This document shows positions 55,868-64,000 of a stretch of DNA of 64,000 nt, piece by piece. Each line of letters starts with the position of its first letter. Position 1 is the first letter of the stretch. A model generated the notes under the pieces. That model was not told where the DNA came from. It did not search any database and saw nothing but the letters and a program-made list of their open reading frames with translations. The position numbers and the translations under genes were made by a program. The DNA is from Laspinema palackyanum D2c (lineage in GTDB: Bacteria; Cyanobacteriota; Cyanobacteriia; Cyanobacteriales; Laspinemataceae): assembly GCF_025370875.1 (NCBI RefSeq), contig NZ_JAMXFD010000005.1:124001-188000 (forward strand), given 5' to 3'.

Positions 55868-56509
55868 TTATTCCTTTCGTTTTGCCATCGGGTGTTCACG
55901 TCCCACAATATTTTCAATCGCTGCAACCGCCGCCGCCGAACCTGCTAAAATGTCCCGTTCTTCTCCGCCGAGATAGAGACGACCGAAACTGCCTACGGCT
56001 TGAACTTGTAAGATATTAATCAAAGCGGCTTTTTCCGCTTCATTTGCTGCTAAAGCAGCATAGGCAGCGGGTTCCACTTCCAAAACATATAAGGTTTGAC
56101 CCGCTAGGAGCATTTGCCCCCGGCGGTTACGATTGATCAATTGAGTTTGATGGGGATCGACATTGCGGATAATTTGACTCGACACAATGCGCGGTTTGAG
56201 GCGATCGCGTTCCTTCACCCCCAGGGCCTCCAAAATCGCTCCACCTGCCGCCCTCGTTTCCCCTTGTGAACTGGAATGAATTTCCAGTAATCCATACAAT
56301 CTTTCTACAAACTGCACCCCCGGACGCACCGATGTCGATTTCAACGCGATATCGGTGATTCGGTTGATTTCAATGCCAGGAGAGATTTCAATCCACAGGG
56401 AGGCATCTCCGGGTAGGGGTAAGAACCCCAGGGCCACAGTCCCGATATAGGCGGCGTGTTGGGACTGCAAGTTGTCTAAAAATACATAACTTCGTAGTTC
56501 TATCCCCAA
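55868..56509 (-). CDS. ccmP: Carboxysome shell protein CcmP (tandem-BMC trimer)
   Basis: CcmP forms stacked trimers in the beta-carboxysome shell with a gated central pore proposed to pass larger metabolites. The 213-residue protein matches the known length and is a double BMC-domain protein: [20 protein letters not shown] and [20 protein letters not shown] in the first half, [20 protein letters not shown] and [20 protein letters not shown] in the second. It starts at TTG (56509), with GGAG nine bases upstream and the expected N-terminus [14 protein letters not shown]. It is away from any ccm operon, as is usual for ccmP. A small HTH-like gene lies upstream on the same strand. Confidence 0.95.
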   Translation of the reverse strand: MGIELRSYVFLDNLQSQHAAYIGTVALGFLPLPGDASLWIEISPGIEINRITDIALKSTSVRPGVQFVERLYGLLEIHSSSQGETRAAGGAILEALGVKERDRLKPRIVSSQIIRNVDPHQTQLINRNRRGQMLLAGQTLYVLEVEPAAYAALAANEAEKAALINILQVQAVGSFGRLYLGGEERDILAGSAAAVAAIENIVGREHPMAKRKE

Positions 56510-56722
56510 GGTTCAAGTCTCCTGTGTTCGGGCAAAAAGCCCACTGTGCTGCAACCTTTGAGTGTATCGTATTTTCGGGAACCGTTGGCATCCGCAGCAG
56601 AGGAAAACTGACCCGAGGGGTCCCTAACTCTGACAACGGCAAGGCAAGGGAGTACCTTGTCCCTCCCGGGATGGGTGAATCGGAACTCATTCTGGATGGT
56701 TTAATACTGTAATGGCGATCGC

Positions 56723-56998
56723 TCAAAGGGAAAATTCCGGGGAAGTATTTTCCTGGACCACCGATCGCACTTCACTCGGAGAGAGTCCCACGAGTTTTTC
56801 CGTTGCTTTAACTTGGGTGGGTTGATTTTCCAATTGTTGACGTTCTAGCAGTCCCCACTCCATCGCCATCTTCGTATAGCGCCGAGACGCCGCGCGATCG
56901 ATTCCTAGGGACTCTGCCACCTCGTTTAAACTTAACCATTCCGGTTGATTGCGGAGTCGATGTAAATAGCGCGTGAGAATATCCTGATTGACTTTCAT
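56723..56998 (-). CDS. Small winged-helix-like DNA-binding protein
   Basis: From ATG 56998 the 91-residue product has a helix-turn-helix-like core (LSLNEVAESLGIDRAASRRY followed by TKMAMEWGLLERQQ), as in winged-helix proteins that read partly resolved by helix 3. An upstream ATG at 57043 is possible and adds 15 residues of poor character. The C-terminus (TEKLVGLSPSEVRSVVQEN) is helical. No family is recognised. It precedes ccmP on the same strand by about 210 bases; whether it controls it is unknown. Confidence 0.7.
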   Translation of the reverse strand: MKVNQDILTRYLHRLRNQPEWLSLNEVAESLGIDRAASRRYTKMAMEWGLLERQQLENQPTQVKATEKLVGLSPSEVRSVVQENTSPEFSL

Positions 56999-57153
56999 GT
57001 TGGGGTCACGATAAATACTGCCTCGGGGATTTGCACCCTTCATAATAAAGCATCCGCAATCCTCAACTCAACCGGATCCATATAAATAACCCAGGGCCTA
57101 GGGTGATGAGAGTCCCTACCCCGGCGATCGGGGAGGGAATCATATTAAATCCC

Positions 57154-57351
57154 CTAATCAATATTGGCCACTGTGAATCCCATCTGGCACTGATAGCGTT
57201 CTGGTTGAGCCTCCGAGCATTTTGTCATGACGTAGCCACAACTGAGCTGTCCACCCCGCCATCGGGGTTGACCACTGGAATCCGCAAGTAAACAGCTTTG
57301 ACAGACTTGCCGGGGAGCCAGCACTTGATTTTCCATTACAATAACCAGCAT
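57154..57351 (-). CDS. Small cysteine-rich protein
   Basis: The 65-residue protein starts at ATG 57351, with AGGAGG six bases upstream, the best ribosome site in this area. It has CQSC near residue 17, then two more cysteines (SCGY, TKC) and a final YQCQMG, which could bind zinc or an iron-sulfur centre. GQPRWRGGQLSCG looks conserved-protein-like. No family name is recognised. It lies between two small genes on the same strand. Confidence 0.75.
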   Translation of the reverse strand: MLVIVMENQVLAPRQVCQSCLLADSSGQPRWRGGQLSCGYVMTKCSEAQPERYQCQMGFTVANID

Positions 57352-57532
57352 TCGACACCTCCTGGCGATCGCCGATGCCACTGCATCTATCTTAAGTCAA
57401 GACTTTGGAAATCTCGGCAAATTTGGCCTAAAGCTTAACGTTTTGTGATATTGCCAACCGTATCTTCCGTTGCATTTTTCCCAAATTTTGGCCCTTGGTC
57501 GGCAAAAAAGTCCACAAAGGTCAGCAGTTCAA

Positions 57533-57610
57533 TAGAGTTCTTGCAAAATTCTTAAAAGCCCCCCTTATTAAGGGGGGTTGGGGGGATCTATCCATTATGC
57601 AAGCGGTCTA
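57533..57610. mobile_element. MITE-like element, diverged copy 2
   Basis: The left end TAGAGTTCTTGCAAAATTC and the right end, read on the other strand as TAGACCGCTTGCATAAT, are diverged forms of the ends at 27355-27440. An internal palindrome CCCCCCTTATTAAGGGGGG fills the centre. It lies just beyond the 3' end of the pilin-like gene. Confidence 0.55.
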
Positions 57611-57614
57611 ATGA

Positions 57615-58523
57615 TTAGCGAGGTACCTCCCGAAAGCCACTAGGACACTGAGGTGTTTGGTCGATTAACTGAGGTGGACTCGGCGGATTTGTCGAAGGCT
57701 GTTCACTTTCACACACAATTGTCACGGTTTGGTTGATGGGGGACTCCTGATTGTCAAGCACAAAGACTCCTCCGGTATAACTATTTAAGTCTTCTTGTTT
57801 CGGGATAGCGATAATATGAACGGCTCTATCACCGAGGGAGTTGATGCGGTAAGAGAAATTTTCATTTTCTGATGGGATACCCACCCCTAATTCTGATATA
57901 TCTAGGGTCAATCGGTTGTTTTCAATAAAATAGGCTTGTTGCGCTCGATTTAACCCATGCATATTATTGCGAGTCATCTCTTCAATACTTGGCTCCGATA
58001 ATTGCAGAACATCATTATTAGAGGGCATTCGCAAGAATAATAAGGTTAGATTTTCTTCGGTTATTCCTCCCATAAAGTTTCGACTAAACTCCTCGGGAAG
58101 TAAATTTTCCTCAACCCGACTCATAAGCATTAATAATTTCAAATTTTGATTATTTTCTGTCATTTCCACCGTAACAGGCACCTGAATTACATTTTCTGGA
58201 ACTCCCCAGATATAGAGACTTCCTTCGAGCTTGTTTGCATTTTCTTGGCTAGGGATGACTTCTAAAAGCCCTAAAACGTTTAAATATAAAGGCAATATAA
58301 CTATGCCAAGAAGTCGTTCATTATCGCGAGCGAGCCGAATAACCCCATAAGGAATCTCTGTTTGATCGCCGCCAGGATATGCAATCCAAGTTCCTGCATA
58401 GTTCTGGAAAACAGAGTCTGGGTTACCTCGGGCATGATTGCTCCCCAATGTGAGCGTCAATCCTGCAAAAACAAAGCTAATTATTAGACCTGAAAAGACT
58501 TTACCAAGATTTAAAAATTTCAT
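57615..58523 (-). CDS. Exported protein with type IV pilin-like G/H region
   Basis: From ATG 58523 (302 residues) there is a signal-peptide-like N-terminus (FSGLIISFVFAGLTLTLGSN) followed by a beta-rich domain (IAYPGGDQTEIPYGVIRLAR, LEGSLYIWGVPENVIQVPVT). The region HGLNRAQQAYFIENNRLTLD, ISELGVGIP and NFSYRI resembles the C-terminal part of cyanobacterial pilin-like G/H proteins. The prepilin cleavage motif (G/FTLxE) of true pilins is not seen at the N-terminus, so it is not a normal pilin. The C-terminus is proline- and serine-rich. An upstream in-frame ATG at 58604 adds 27 residues without a better signal. Function unknown. Confidence 0.72.
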   Translation of the reverse strand: MKFLNLGKVFSGLIISFVFAGLTLTLGSNHARGNPDSVFQNYAGTWIAYPGGDQTEIPYGVIRLARDNERLLGIVILPLYLNVLGLLEVIPSQENANKLEGSLYIWGVPENVIQVPVTVEMTENNQNLKLLMLMSRVEENLLPEEFSRNFMGGITEENLTLLFLRMPSNNDVLQLSEPSIEEMTRNNMHGLNRAQQAYFIENNRLTLDISELGVGIPSENENFSYRINSLGDRAVHIIAIPKQEDLNSYTGGVFVLDNQESPINQTVTIVCESEQPSTNPPSPPQLIDQTPQCPSGFREVPR

Positions 58524-58808
58524 GAATCTATACCCACTTATAAAAAAATAGCCCTTGATTTCTCTGAACAAAAATAGCCAGCTTAAATCATTCTGACCGT
58601 TCAATTTAGGATTGGCCTATCAAGTTTGGAAAAACAATCATCAATACTGTACTATAATCAATAGTCTCAAATCCTGGAATTTTCCCGATCGCCCCCTAGT
58701 GGCCCCCTGTGATTCTGGCTTCTGGACGCGCGCATCGAACAGCCCAGTTGATCTAGCCAGTTCCCCAAGATTTGTGATAGTTTTGTTTTCTTCGATAGAG
58801 GTTCAGCC

Positions 58809-60092
58809 GTGACTCAGACCAACTTAGACTTCCTAGCGACCACCGATCCAGAGCTTACAGGTTACATCCAGCAAGAATTACAACGCCAACGGGATGGCAT
58901 CGAACTGATTGCCAGCGAAAACTTTACCTCCGCAGCCGTTTTAGCCGCCCAAGGTTCAGTTTTGACCAACAAATATGCCGAAGGGTTGCCCGGTAAGCGG
59001 TATTATGGCGGGTGCGAATTTGTCGATAAGATTGAACAACTCGCCATCGATCGCGCCAAGCAGCTATTCGGTGCCGCCCATGCCAATGTCCAACCCCATT
59101 CCGGCGCGCAGGCCAATTTTGCCGTATTCCTGGCCCTGTTGCAACCGGGGGATACCATCATGGGGATGGACCTCTCTCATGGGGGACATTTAACCCACGG
59201 GTCTCCGGTGAATGTCTCCGGCAAATGGTTTAAAGTCGAACATTACGGCGTCAGTCGCGAAACCGAACGCCTCGATTATGACCAAATTCGCGACTTGGCG
59301 AAGAAACATCAGCCGAAAATGATGATTTGCGGCTATTCTGCCTATCCCAGAATCATTGATTTTGAGAAATTCCGGGCGATCGCCGATGAAGTTGGGGCCT
59401 ATCTCATGGCCGATATCGCCCACATTGCTGGGTTAGTCGCCACGGGACATCATCCCAATCCCCTCTCCCACTGCCATGTTGTCACCACCACCACCCATAA
59501 AACCCTCCGGGGTCCTCGGGGTGGATTAATCCTTACCAATGACGAGGAATTAGGCAAAAAATTCGATAAAGCTGTGTTCCCTGGGACCCAAGGCGGACCC
59601 TTAGAGCACGTTATCGCTGGAAAAGCCGTCGCCTTCGGAGAAGCCCTCAAACCTGAGTTTAAAGCCTATTCCGGCCAAGTGATTGCCAATGCTCAGGCAA
59701 TGGCCGCCCAATTGCAAAGCCGAGGACTGAAACTGGTGAGCGATGGGACGGATAATCATTTGATGCTGGTGGACCTGCGATCGGTTGATATGACGGGTAA
59801 ACAAGCGGATAAACTGGTGAGCGAAGTGCATATCACCGCGAACAAAAACACCGTCCCCTTCGATCCGCAATCGCCTTTCGTCACCAGTGGATTGCGCTTG
59901 GGGTCTCCTGCCATGACGACACGCGGCATGGGAACGACGGAATTTACCGAGATTGCCAACATCATCAGCGATCGCCTGTTAAATCCCGAGGATGACTCTG
60001 TAGCAGCCGACTGTCGCCAACGGGTCGCCAGTCTATGCGATCGCTTCCCCCTCTATCCCCATTTGACCATTCCCGTTCCTGCCTTAGCCTAG
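58809..60092 (+). CDS. glyA: Serine hydroxymethyltransferase
   Basis: This PLP enzyme converts serine and tetrahydrofolate to glycine and 5,10-methylene-tetrahydrofolate, linking serine made by SerA to one-carbon metabolism and photorespiration. The 427-residue protein has [41 protein letters not shown]-like sequence, [17 protein letters not shown] and the PLP-binding Lys231 in [14 protein letters not shown]. It starts at GTG 58809, with GAGG nine bases upstream. Downstream are two AACGACTTCAGTCGTT repeats and then leuC. Confidence 0.98.
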   Translation: MTQTNLDFLATTDPELTGYIQQELQRQRDGIELIASENFTSAAVLAAQGSVLTNKYAEGLPGKRYYGGCEFVDKIEQLAIDRAKQLFGAAHANVQPHSGAQANFAVFLALLQPGDTIMGMDLSHGGHLTHGSPVNVSGKWFKVEHYGVSRETERLDYDQIRDLAKKHQPKMMICGYSAYPRIIDFEKFRAIADEVGAYLMADIAHIAGLVATGHHPNPLSHCHVVTTTTHKTLRGPRGGLILTNDEELGKKFDKAVFPGTQGGPLEHVIAGKAVAFGEALKPEFKAYSGQVIANAQAMAAQLQSRGLKLVSDGTDNHLMLVDLRSVDMTGKQADKLVSEVHITANKNTVPFDPQSPFVTSGLRLGSPAMTTRGMGTTEFTEIANIISDRLLNPEDDSVAADCRQRVASLCDRFPLYPHLTIPVPALA

Positions 60093-60107
60093 CCCATAGC
60101 TCAGTTC

Positions 60108-60160
60108 GTAGTAACGACTTCAGTCGTTCCTCCCCGTTCGTAGTAACGACTTCAGTCGTT
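60108..60160. repeat. AACGACTTCAGTCGTT repeat cluster 3
   Basis: Two same-direction copies lie at 60108-60128 and 60140-60160, between glyA and leuC. A separate hairpin, CCCCTTGCCAAGGGG, follows at about 60215. Same family as clusters 1 and 2. Confidence 0.9.
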
Positions 60161-60379
60161 CCTCGTGACGAAAGCGATCGCCACCTCAAGAGGGAACCCC
60201 ACCCTAACCCTCCCCTTGCCAAGGGGAGGGGACCGGAGGTGTAGTTATATCGTAAAAAAATACTCTTGTAAGCACCTCCCCATCCTCCAATCTTTAATAA
60301 AACCTACAAATTCCCACACCTTGCCGACGATTCGCTCTAAGATAAAAGATTGCACCCATCAACGAAGACCGATGAAGTT

Positions 60380-61783
60380 ATGAGTAAGGGGACACTTTTC
60401 GATAAAGTTTGGAATTTACATACCGTCGGTACTCTAACCTCCGGACAAACCCAGTTGTTTATTGGACTGCACCTCATCCACGAAGTCACCAGTCCCCAAG
60501 CATTCGCCATGTTGCGCGAACGGGAACTGAAGGTGTTGTTTCCAGAACGGACTGTGGCAACGGTAGATCATATTGTACCGACTGAAAATCAAGCGCGTCC
60601 CTTTGCCGATGTCCTGGCAGAAGAGATGATTGTGGCGTTAGAGGACAATTGTAAGGCGCATAATATTCGCTTTTATAATGTCGGGTCAGGACGGCAGGGA
60701 ATTGTCCATGTGATTGCACCGGAACAGGGACTCACCCAACCGGGAATGACGATCGCCTGTGGGGATTCGCACACCTCAACTCATGGCGCATTTGGGGCGA
60801 TCGCCTTTGGGATTGGTACCAGTCAAGTGCGCGATGTCCTAGCTTCCCAAACTTTAGCGCTTTCTAAGCTAAAAGTTCGCAAAATTGAAGTCAATGGCAC
60901 TCTGAATCCGGGAGTTTATGCTAAAGATGTCGTCCTGCACCTGATTCGTAAATTAGGGGTGAATGGCGGCGTGGGATATGCGTATGAATATGCGGGAACC
61001 ACCTTTGAGCAAATGTCGATGGAAGAACGGATGACCGTTTGTAATATGGCCATTGAAGGTGGTGCACGATGTGGATATATTAATCCCGATCAGGTCACGT
61101 TTGACTATCTCAAAGGTAGAGAATTTGCACCGAAAGGGGAAGATTGGAGTCAGGCGGTAGAGTGGTGGACGAGTATCCGCAGTGATGCAGATGCAGAATA
61201 TGATGATGTGGTAGTTTTTGATGCGGCAGACATTCAGCCAACGGTGACTTGGGGAATTACACCGGGGCAAGGAATAGGCATCAATGAAACGATTCCCACA
61301 CCGGAGGAATTATCCGACAGCGATCGGGCGATCGCGCAAGAAGCGTATCGGTATATGAAACTGAATCCGGGCGATCGCATTGCTGGAACCAAAGTGGATG
61401 TTTGCTTTGTAGGAAGCTGCACCAATGGGCGAATTAGTGATTTGCGAGAAGCAGCAAAATTTGCCAAAGGTCGTCAAGTTGCGCCTGGAATTAAAGCGTT
61501 TATTGTCCCCGGTTCTGAGGATGTGAAAAAGCAAGCGGAAGCGGAAGGATTAGACAAAGTTTTCCTAGAAGCGGGCTTTGAATGGCGTGAATCGGGCTGT
61601 TCTATGTGTTTGGCGATGAATCCCGATAAGTTGCAAGGGAGTCAAATTAGCGCCTCTTCTTCTAATCGGAATTTTAAAGGTCGTCAAGGGTCTTCGGAAG
61701 GTCGCACGTTATTAATGAGTCCGGCGATGGTGGTTGCTGCTGCTATTAATGGGGTGGTTTCTGATGTTCGGGAGTTGTTGTAG
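60380..61783 (+). CDS. leuC: 3-isopropylmalate dehydratase large subunit
   Basis: With LeuD it isomerises 2- to 3-isopropylmalate in leucine synthesis, using a [4Fe-4S] cluster. From ATG 60380 the protein is 467 residues, the usual length; the TTG at 60350 adds ten residues and is not favoured. The cluster-binding cysteines are in GSCTNGR and [32 protein letters not shown] (as [10 protein letters not shown]) and RNFKGRQG are aconitase-family marks. leuD follows, but with 308 bases of repeats between them, rather than the close spacing usual for these partner genes. Confidence 0.98.
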   Translation: MSKGTLFDKVWNLHTVGTLTSGQTQLFIGLHLIHEVTSPQAFAMLRERELKVLFPERTVATVDHIVPTENQARPFADVLAEEMIVALEDNCKAHNIRFYNVGSGRQGIVHVIAPEQGLTQPGMTIACGDSHTSTHGAFGAIAFGIGTSQVRDVLASQTLALSKLKVRKIEVNGTLNPGVYAKDVVLHLIRKLGVNGGVGYAYEYAGTTFEQMSMEERMTVCNMAIEGGARCGYINPDQVTFDYLKGREFAPKGEDWSQAVEWWTSIRSDADAEYDDVVVFDAADIQPTVTWGITPGQGIGINETIPTPEELSDSDRAIAQEAYRYMKLNPGDRIAGTKVDVCFVGSCTNGRISDLREAAKFAKGRQVAPGIKAFIVPGSEDVKKQAEAEGLDKVFLEAGFEWRESGCSMCLAMNPDKLQGSQISASSSNRNFKGRQGSSEGRTLLMSPAMVVAAAINGVVSDVRELL

Positions 61784-62035
61784 GGGATAACAACCGGCGG
61801 GGGATAACAACCGGCGGGGATTAACAACCGGCGGGGATTAACAACCGGCGGGGGTTTAAACCCCCGCCTAATAGCTAAAGTCGGTTAAAAACCGACTAAA
61901 AACATGAACTTATAAGATGAGCAAGCGGGGTTTTTAACCCCCTGCGGTCCATCGGAGAACCGGCCAAATTATCGCAGTCGGTTTTAACCGACTTTAGCTA
62001 TTAGCAGGGGGTTTAAACCCCCTGCGGATGTCGGC
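61784..62035. repeat. Nested palindromic repeat, copy 3, with 17-bp tandem array
   Basis: The block opens right after the leuC stop with four tandem copies of a 17-base unit (GGATAACAACCGGCGGG or GGATTAACAACCGGCGG; 61784-61851). GGGTTTAAACCC-type palindromes then flank hairpins AGTCGGTTAAAAACCGACT and AGTCGGTTTTAACCGACT. The second half has a variant terminus (CCCCCTGCGG). It is a rearranged relative of the copies at 997 and 53787. Confidence 0.85.
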
Positions 62036-62091
62036 GGATGTCAGCGGATATCGCGATCAACAGCAAGTCAAATCAAGGAGAAAAATCATCA

Positions 62092-62685
62092 ATGAGTAGT
62101 CAAGTAAAAATCATTCAGGGCCAGGGAATTCCCCTGGTGGGAAATGATATTGATACCGATCGCATTATTCCGGCCAGGTTTTTGCGCTGTGTGACCTTTG
62201 ATGGATTGGGGGAAGAAGTTTTTAAGGACGATCGCGCCCAATCTAATGGGACTCATCCTTTTGACCAACCTCAATATCAAGGCGCAAAATTGTTGGTGGT
62301 GAATGCTAATTTTGGCTGTGGTTCCAGTCGGGAACACGCACCTCAAGCAATTGCCCGATGGGGAATTAGTGGCATTATTGGCGAAAGTTTTGCCGAGATT
62401 TTCTTTGGCAATTGTGTGGCGATGGGGGTTCCCTGTGTCACCGCTGACCCTGCCACGGTGAAAACTTTGCAAGAGGCGATCGCCGAGAATCCTAATCTGG
62501 AAATCACCTTAGATTTAGAGGCGAAACAGGTGCAGTTCCCAGGATTTAGTGCATCGGTTAATATGGCAGCAGGTCCCCACCAAATGCTCACCACCGGCAC
62601 TTGGGATACCTGCGGACAATTGGTCGGAAATCGCGATTCCATCCGTACCACCGCTGGTCAATTGCCTTATCTCGCCTGGAAATAG
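62092..62685 (+). CDS. leuD: 3-isopropylmalate dehydratase small subunit
   Basis: This is the swivel-domain partner of LeuC. From ATG 62092 the protein is 197 residues, with AAGGAG upstream; the upstream GTG-type start at 62038 would add residues that do not fit the family. [37 protein letters not shown] and [11 protein letters not shown] are characteristic. It is on the same strand as leuC but separated by the nested palindrome, so LeuD output may depend on reading through that structure or on its own promoter. Confidence 0.97.
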   Translation: MSSQVKIIQGQGIPLVGNDIDTDRIIPARFLRCVTFDGLGEEVFKDDRAQSNGTHPFDQPQYQGAKLLVVNANFGCGSSREHAPQAIARWGISGIIGESFAEIFFGNCVAMGVPCVTADPATVKTLQEAIAENPNLEITLDLEAKQVQFPGFSASVNMAAGPHQMLTTGTWDTCGQLVGNRDSIRTTAGQLPYLAWK

Positions 62686-62799
62686 CGATCGCAACGATGA
62701 CTTGTAACCGGGGGTAACTTACCCCCTCAATCCTTTAAATTTTTTACCGAGTTTAGCAATTTGGTAGGGATTGAAACCCTTACTCGATAAAAAAAAGCC

Positions 62800-64000
62800 A
62801 TGCTCAACATTCCCAATATTATCAGTCAAGAACTCTCCGTTAACCTGTGGCAAGTTGAAAATGCCTTAGAATTGTTACAGGAAGGAGCAACAGTTCCGTT
62901 TATTGCCCGATATCGGAAAGAACGCACGGGGTCTTTAGACGAGGTTCAGTTACGCGATATTGCCGAACGGTTTGCTTATATTACGGAAATAGAAGACCGT
63001 AAAAAAGTAATTTTAGAGGCCATTTCCCAAGCGGGAAAACTCACCGATGAACTGCGGCAAAAAATCGAATCCTGTCAGCAAAAAACTGAACTCGAAGACC
63101 TCTATCTCCCCTATCGCGCCAAGCGTCGGACTCGCGCCACGGTTGCCCGTGAAAAAGGGTTGGAACCCTTAGCGGACTGGATTGCGGTTCTCAATTTCAG
63201 TAAAGCGACGGCCAGTTTAGCAGCAGAAGCGGCGAAATATCTTTCCCCAGAAAATGGCATTAACACGGTAGAAGATGCCCTCCAAGGTGCTTCGGATATT
63301 TTAGCAGAAGCGGTCTCGGAACGGGCGGAATCTCGGGCCTATTTGCGGGATTATTTCTTACAGGAAGGACGATTTGCTTCCAAGATTAAGGATGAGCATC
63401 CCGAAGGGAGTACCAAGTATGAAATGTACCGGGATTATCAGGCCAAAGTCAAGGATATTGCGCCGCATAACCTATTAGCTTTGTTTCGGGGAGAAAAGGA
63501 AGAGATTCTTACCTTGGATTTGGATTTTGATGAGTCTCAGGTGTTGGGATATTTGGAGTCGCAGGAAATTAAAACCAAGGTTCCAGAGATTAAAAACTTT
63601 TATCGGGAGATGATAAAAGATGCGTTTAATCGGTTGATGAAGAATTCGCTGACGACTGAGGTGCGATCGCTGAAAAAACTAGAGGCGGATCTCGCTTCAA
63701 TTAGCACCTTTGAATCTAATTTACGCGAGTTATTACTCTCGGCACCTGCGGGGATGAAACCGACGATCGCCATTGACCCCGGATTTAGAACCGGATGCAA
63801 AGTCACGGTTCTCGATGGCACGGGACAGTTTTTAGAATATCACACCATTTTCCCCCATACGGGTGACAGGCAGCGCCTAGAAGCAGCAAAAACGATTAAA
63901 ACCCTAATTGGGAAATATCAAATCGAATTGATTGCCATTGGCAATGGAACTGCGGGACGAGAAACTGATGCTTTTATTGGCGAGGTAATTAAAACCTGTA
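62800..64000 (+). CDS. tex: Tex-family transcription accessory protein, N-terminal part
   Basis: The frame is open from ATG 62800 to the window end, so about 400 residues of a protein usually near 700-750 are visible. The N-terminal Tex domain runs through NIISQELSVNLWQVENALEL, VPFIARYRKERTGSLDEVQL and KTELEDLYLPYRAKRRTRAT. The YqgF-like RNase-fold domain begins at KPTIAIDPGFRTGCKVTVLD. Downstream HhH and S1 domains should lie outside the window. Tex is a conserved RNA-binding protein linked to transcription and RNA quality. It follows leuD on the same strand after 114 bases. Confidence 0.95.
   Translation, partial: MLNIPNIISQELSVNLWQVENALELLQEGATVPFIARYRKERTGSLDEVQLRDIAERFAYITEIEDRKKVILEAISQAGKLTDELRQKIESCQQKTELEDLYLPYRAKRRTRATVAREKGLEPLADWIAVLNFSKATASLAAEAAKYLSPENGINTVEDALQGASDILAEAVSERAESRAYLRDYFLQEGRFASKIKDEHPEGSTKYEMYRDYQAKVKDIAPHNLLALFRGEKEEILTLDLDFDESQVLGYLESQEIKTKVPEIKNFYREMIKDAFNRLMKNSLTTEVRSLKKLEADLASISTFESNLRELLLSAPAGMKPTIAIDPGFRTGCKVTVLDGTGQFLEYHTIFPHTGDRQRLEAAKTIKTLIGKYQIELIAIGNGTAGRETDAFIGEVIKTC

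Noticed and set aside
58653-58658. TATAAT as a glyA promoter -10
   Set aside because: A perfect hexamer, but no -35 at correct spacing was seen and it lies 150 bases from the start codon; unproven.

Overview
The window comes from a cyanobacterial chromosome. The evidence is a dense scatter of the octamer GCGATCGC (the HIP1 site), a light-dependent protochlorophyllide reductase, the carboxysome shell protein CcmP, a CRR6 (NDH-1 assembly) homologue, a photosystem II S4-domain protein, and many families largely confined to cyanobacteria (DUF2949, DUF3685/Ycf55, DUF928, DUF760, DUF1816). The large sensor kinases, abundant intergenic palindromes and long gene-free gaps suit a filamentous Oscillatoriales-type genome, but that placement is inference. 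No rRNA, tRNA or CRISPR array was found.

Layout. Positions 1-6.5 kb are an accessory, defence-like stretch: the end of an nSTAND-type NTPase, a short NB-ARC protein, por, a Uma2-type nuclease and an overlapping ParA-HEPN gene pair. Positions 6.8-14.3 kb hold a VIT-vWA protein with a TonB-like tail, two small proteins and a PAS/GAF histidine kinase. Positions 14.4-15.1 kb carry a decayed MntA-HepT toxin-antitoxin locus with three in-frame stops. Positions 15.8-24.1 kb hold a pentapeptide-repeat protein, CRR6, a Fur-family regulator, a large one-TM repeat protein and a receiver-DUF3685 protein. Positions 24.7-30.8 kb hold an exported TPR protein, a DUF928 protein, a CHASE2 adenylate cyclase and the PSII S4 protein.

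Positions 31-38.6 kb are mostly housekeeping: YkgJ-type protein, serA, prmA, a YdjM-like membrane protein, thioredoxin, an NAD-dependent epimerase-like protein and two small proteins. Positions 39.9-46.3 kb hold DUF1816, a CheY-like regulator and a 1722-residue kinase with about eight PAS domains. Positions 47-55 kb are cell-envelope and stress functions (PBP4-type carboxypeptidase, Hsp20, HtrA protease) plus a glycogen-debranching-like enzyme and a glycosyltransferase. Positions 55.5-64 kb hold DUF760, ccmP, small proteins, a pilin-like protein, glyA, leuC, leuD and the start of tex.

Intergenic DNA is unusually structured. At least four repeat families recur: a roughly 150-bp nested palindrome with CAACCGGCGGGGG ends (three sites, one between leuC and leuD), an AACGACTTCAGTCGTT family (three clusters), a GGGAGCA...TGCTCCC double hairpin (two sites) and a MITE-like element with TAGACTTCTTGCAAAA ends (two sites). 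The most interesting candidates are the ParA-HEPN pair, the broken MntA-HepT locus, the nested palindromes and a possible RNA thermometer ahead of hsp20.
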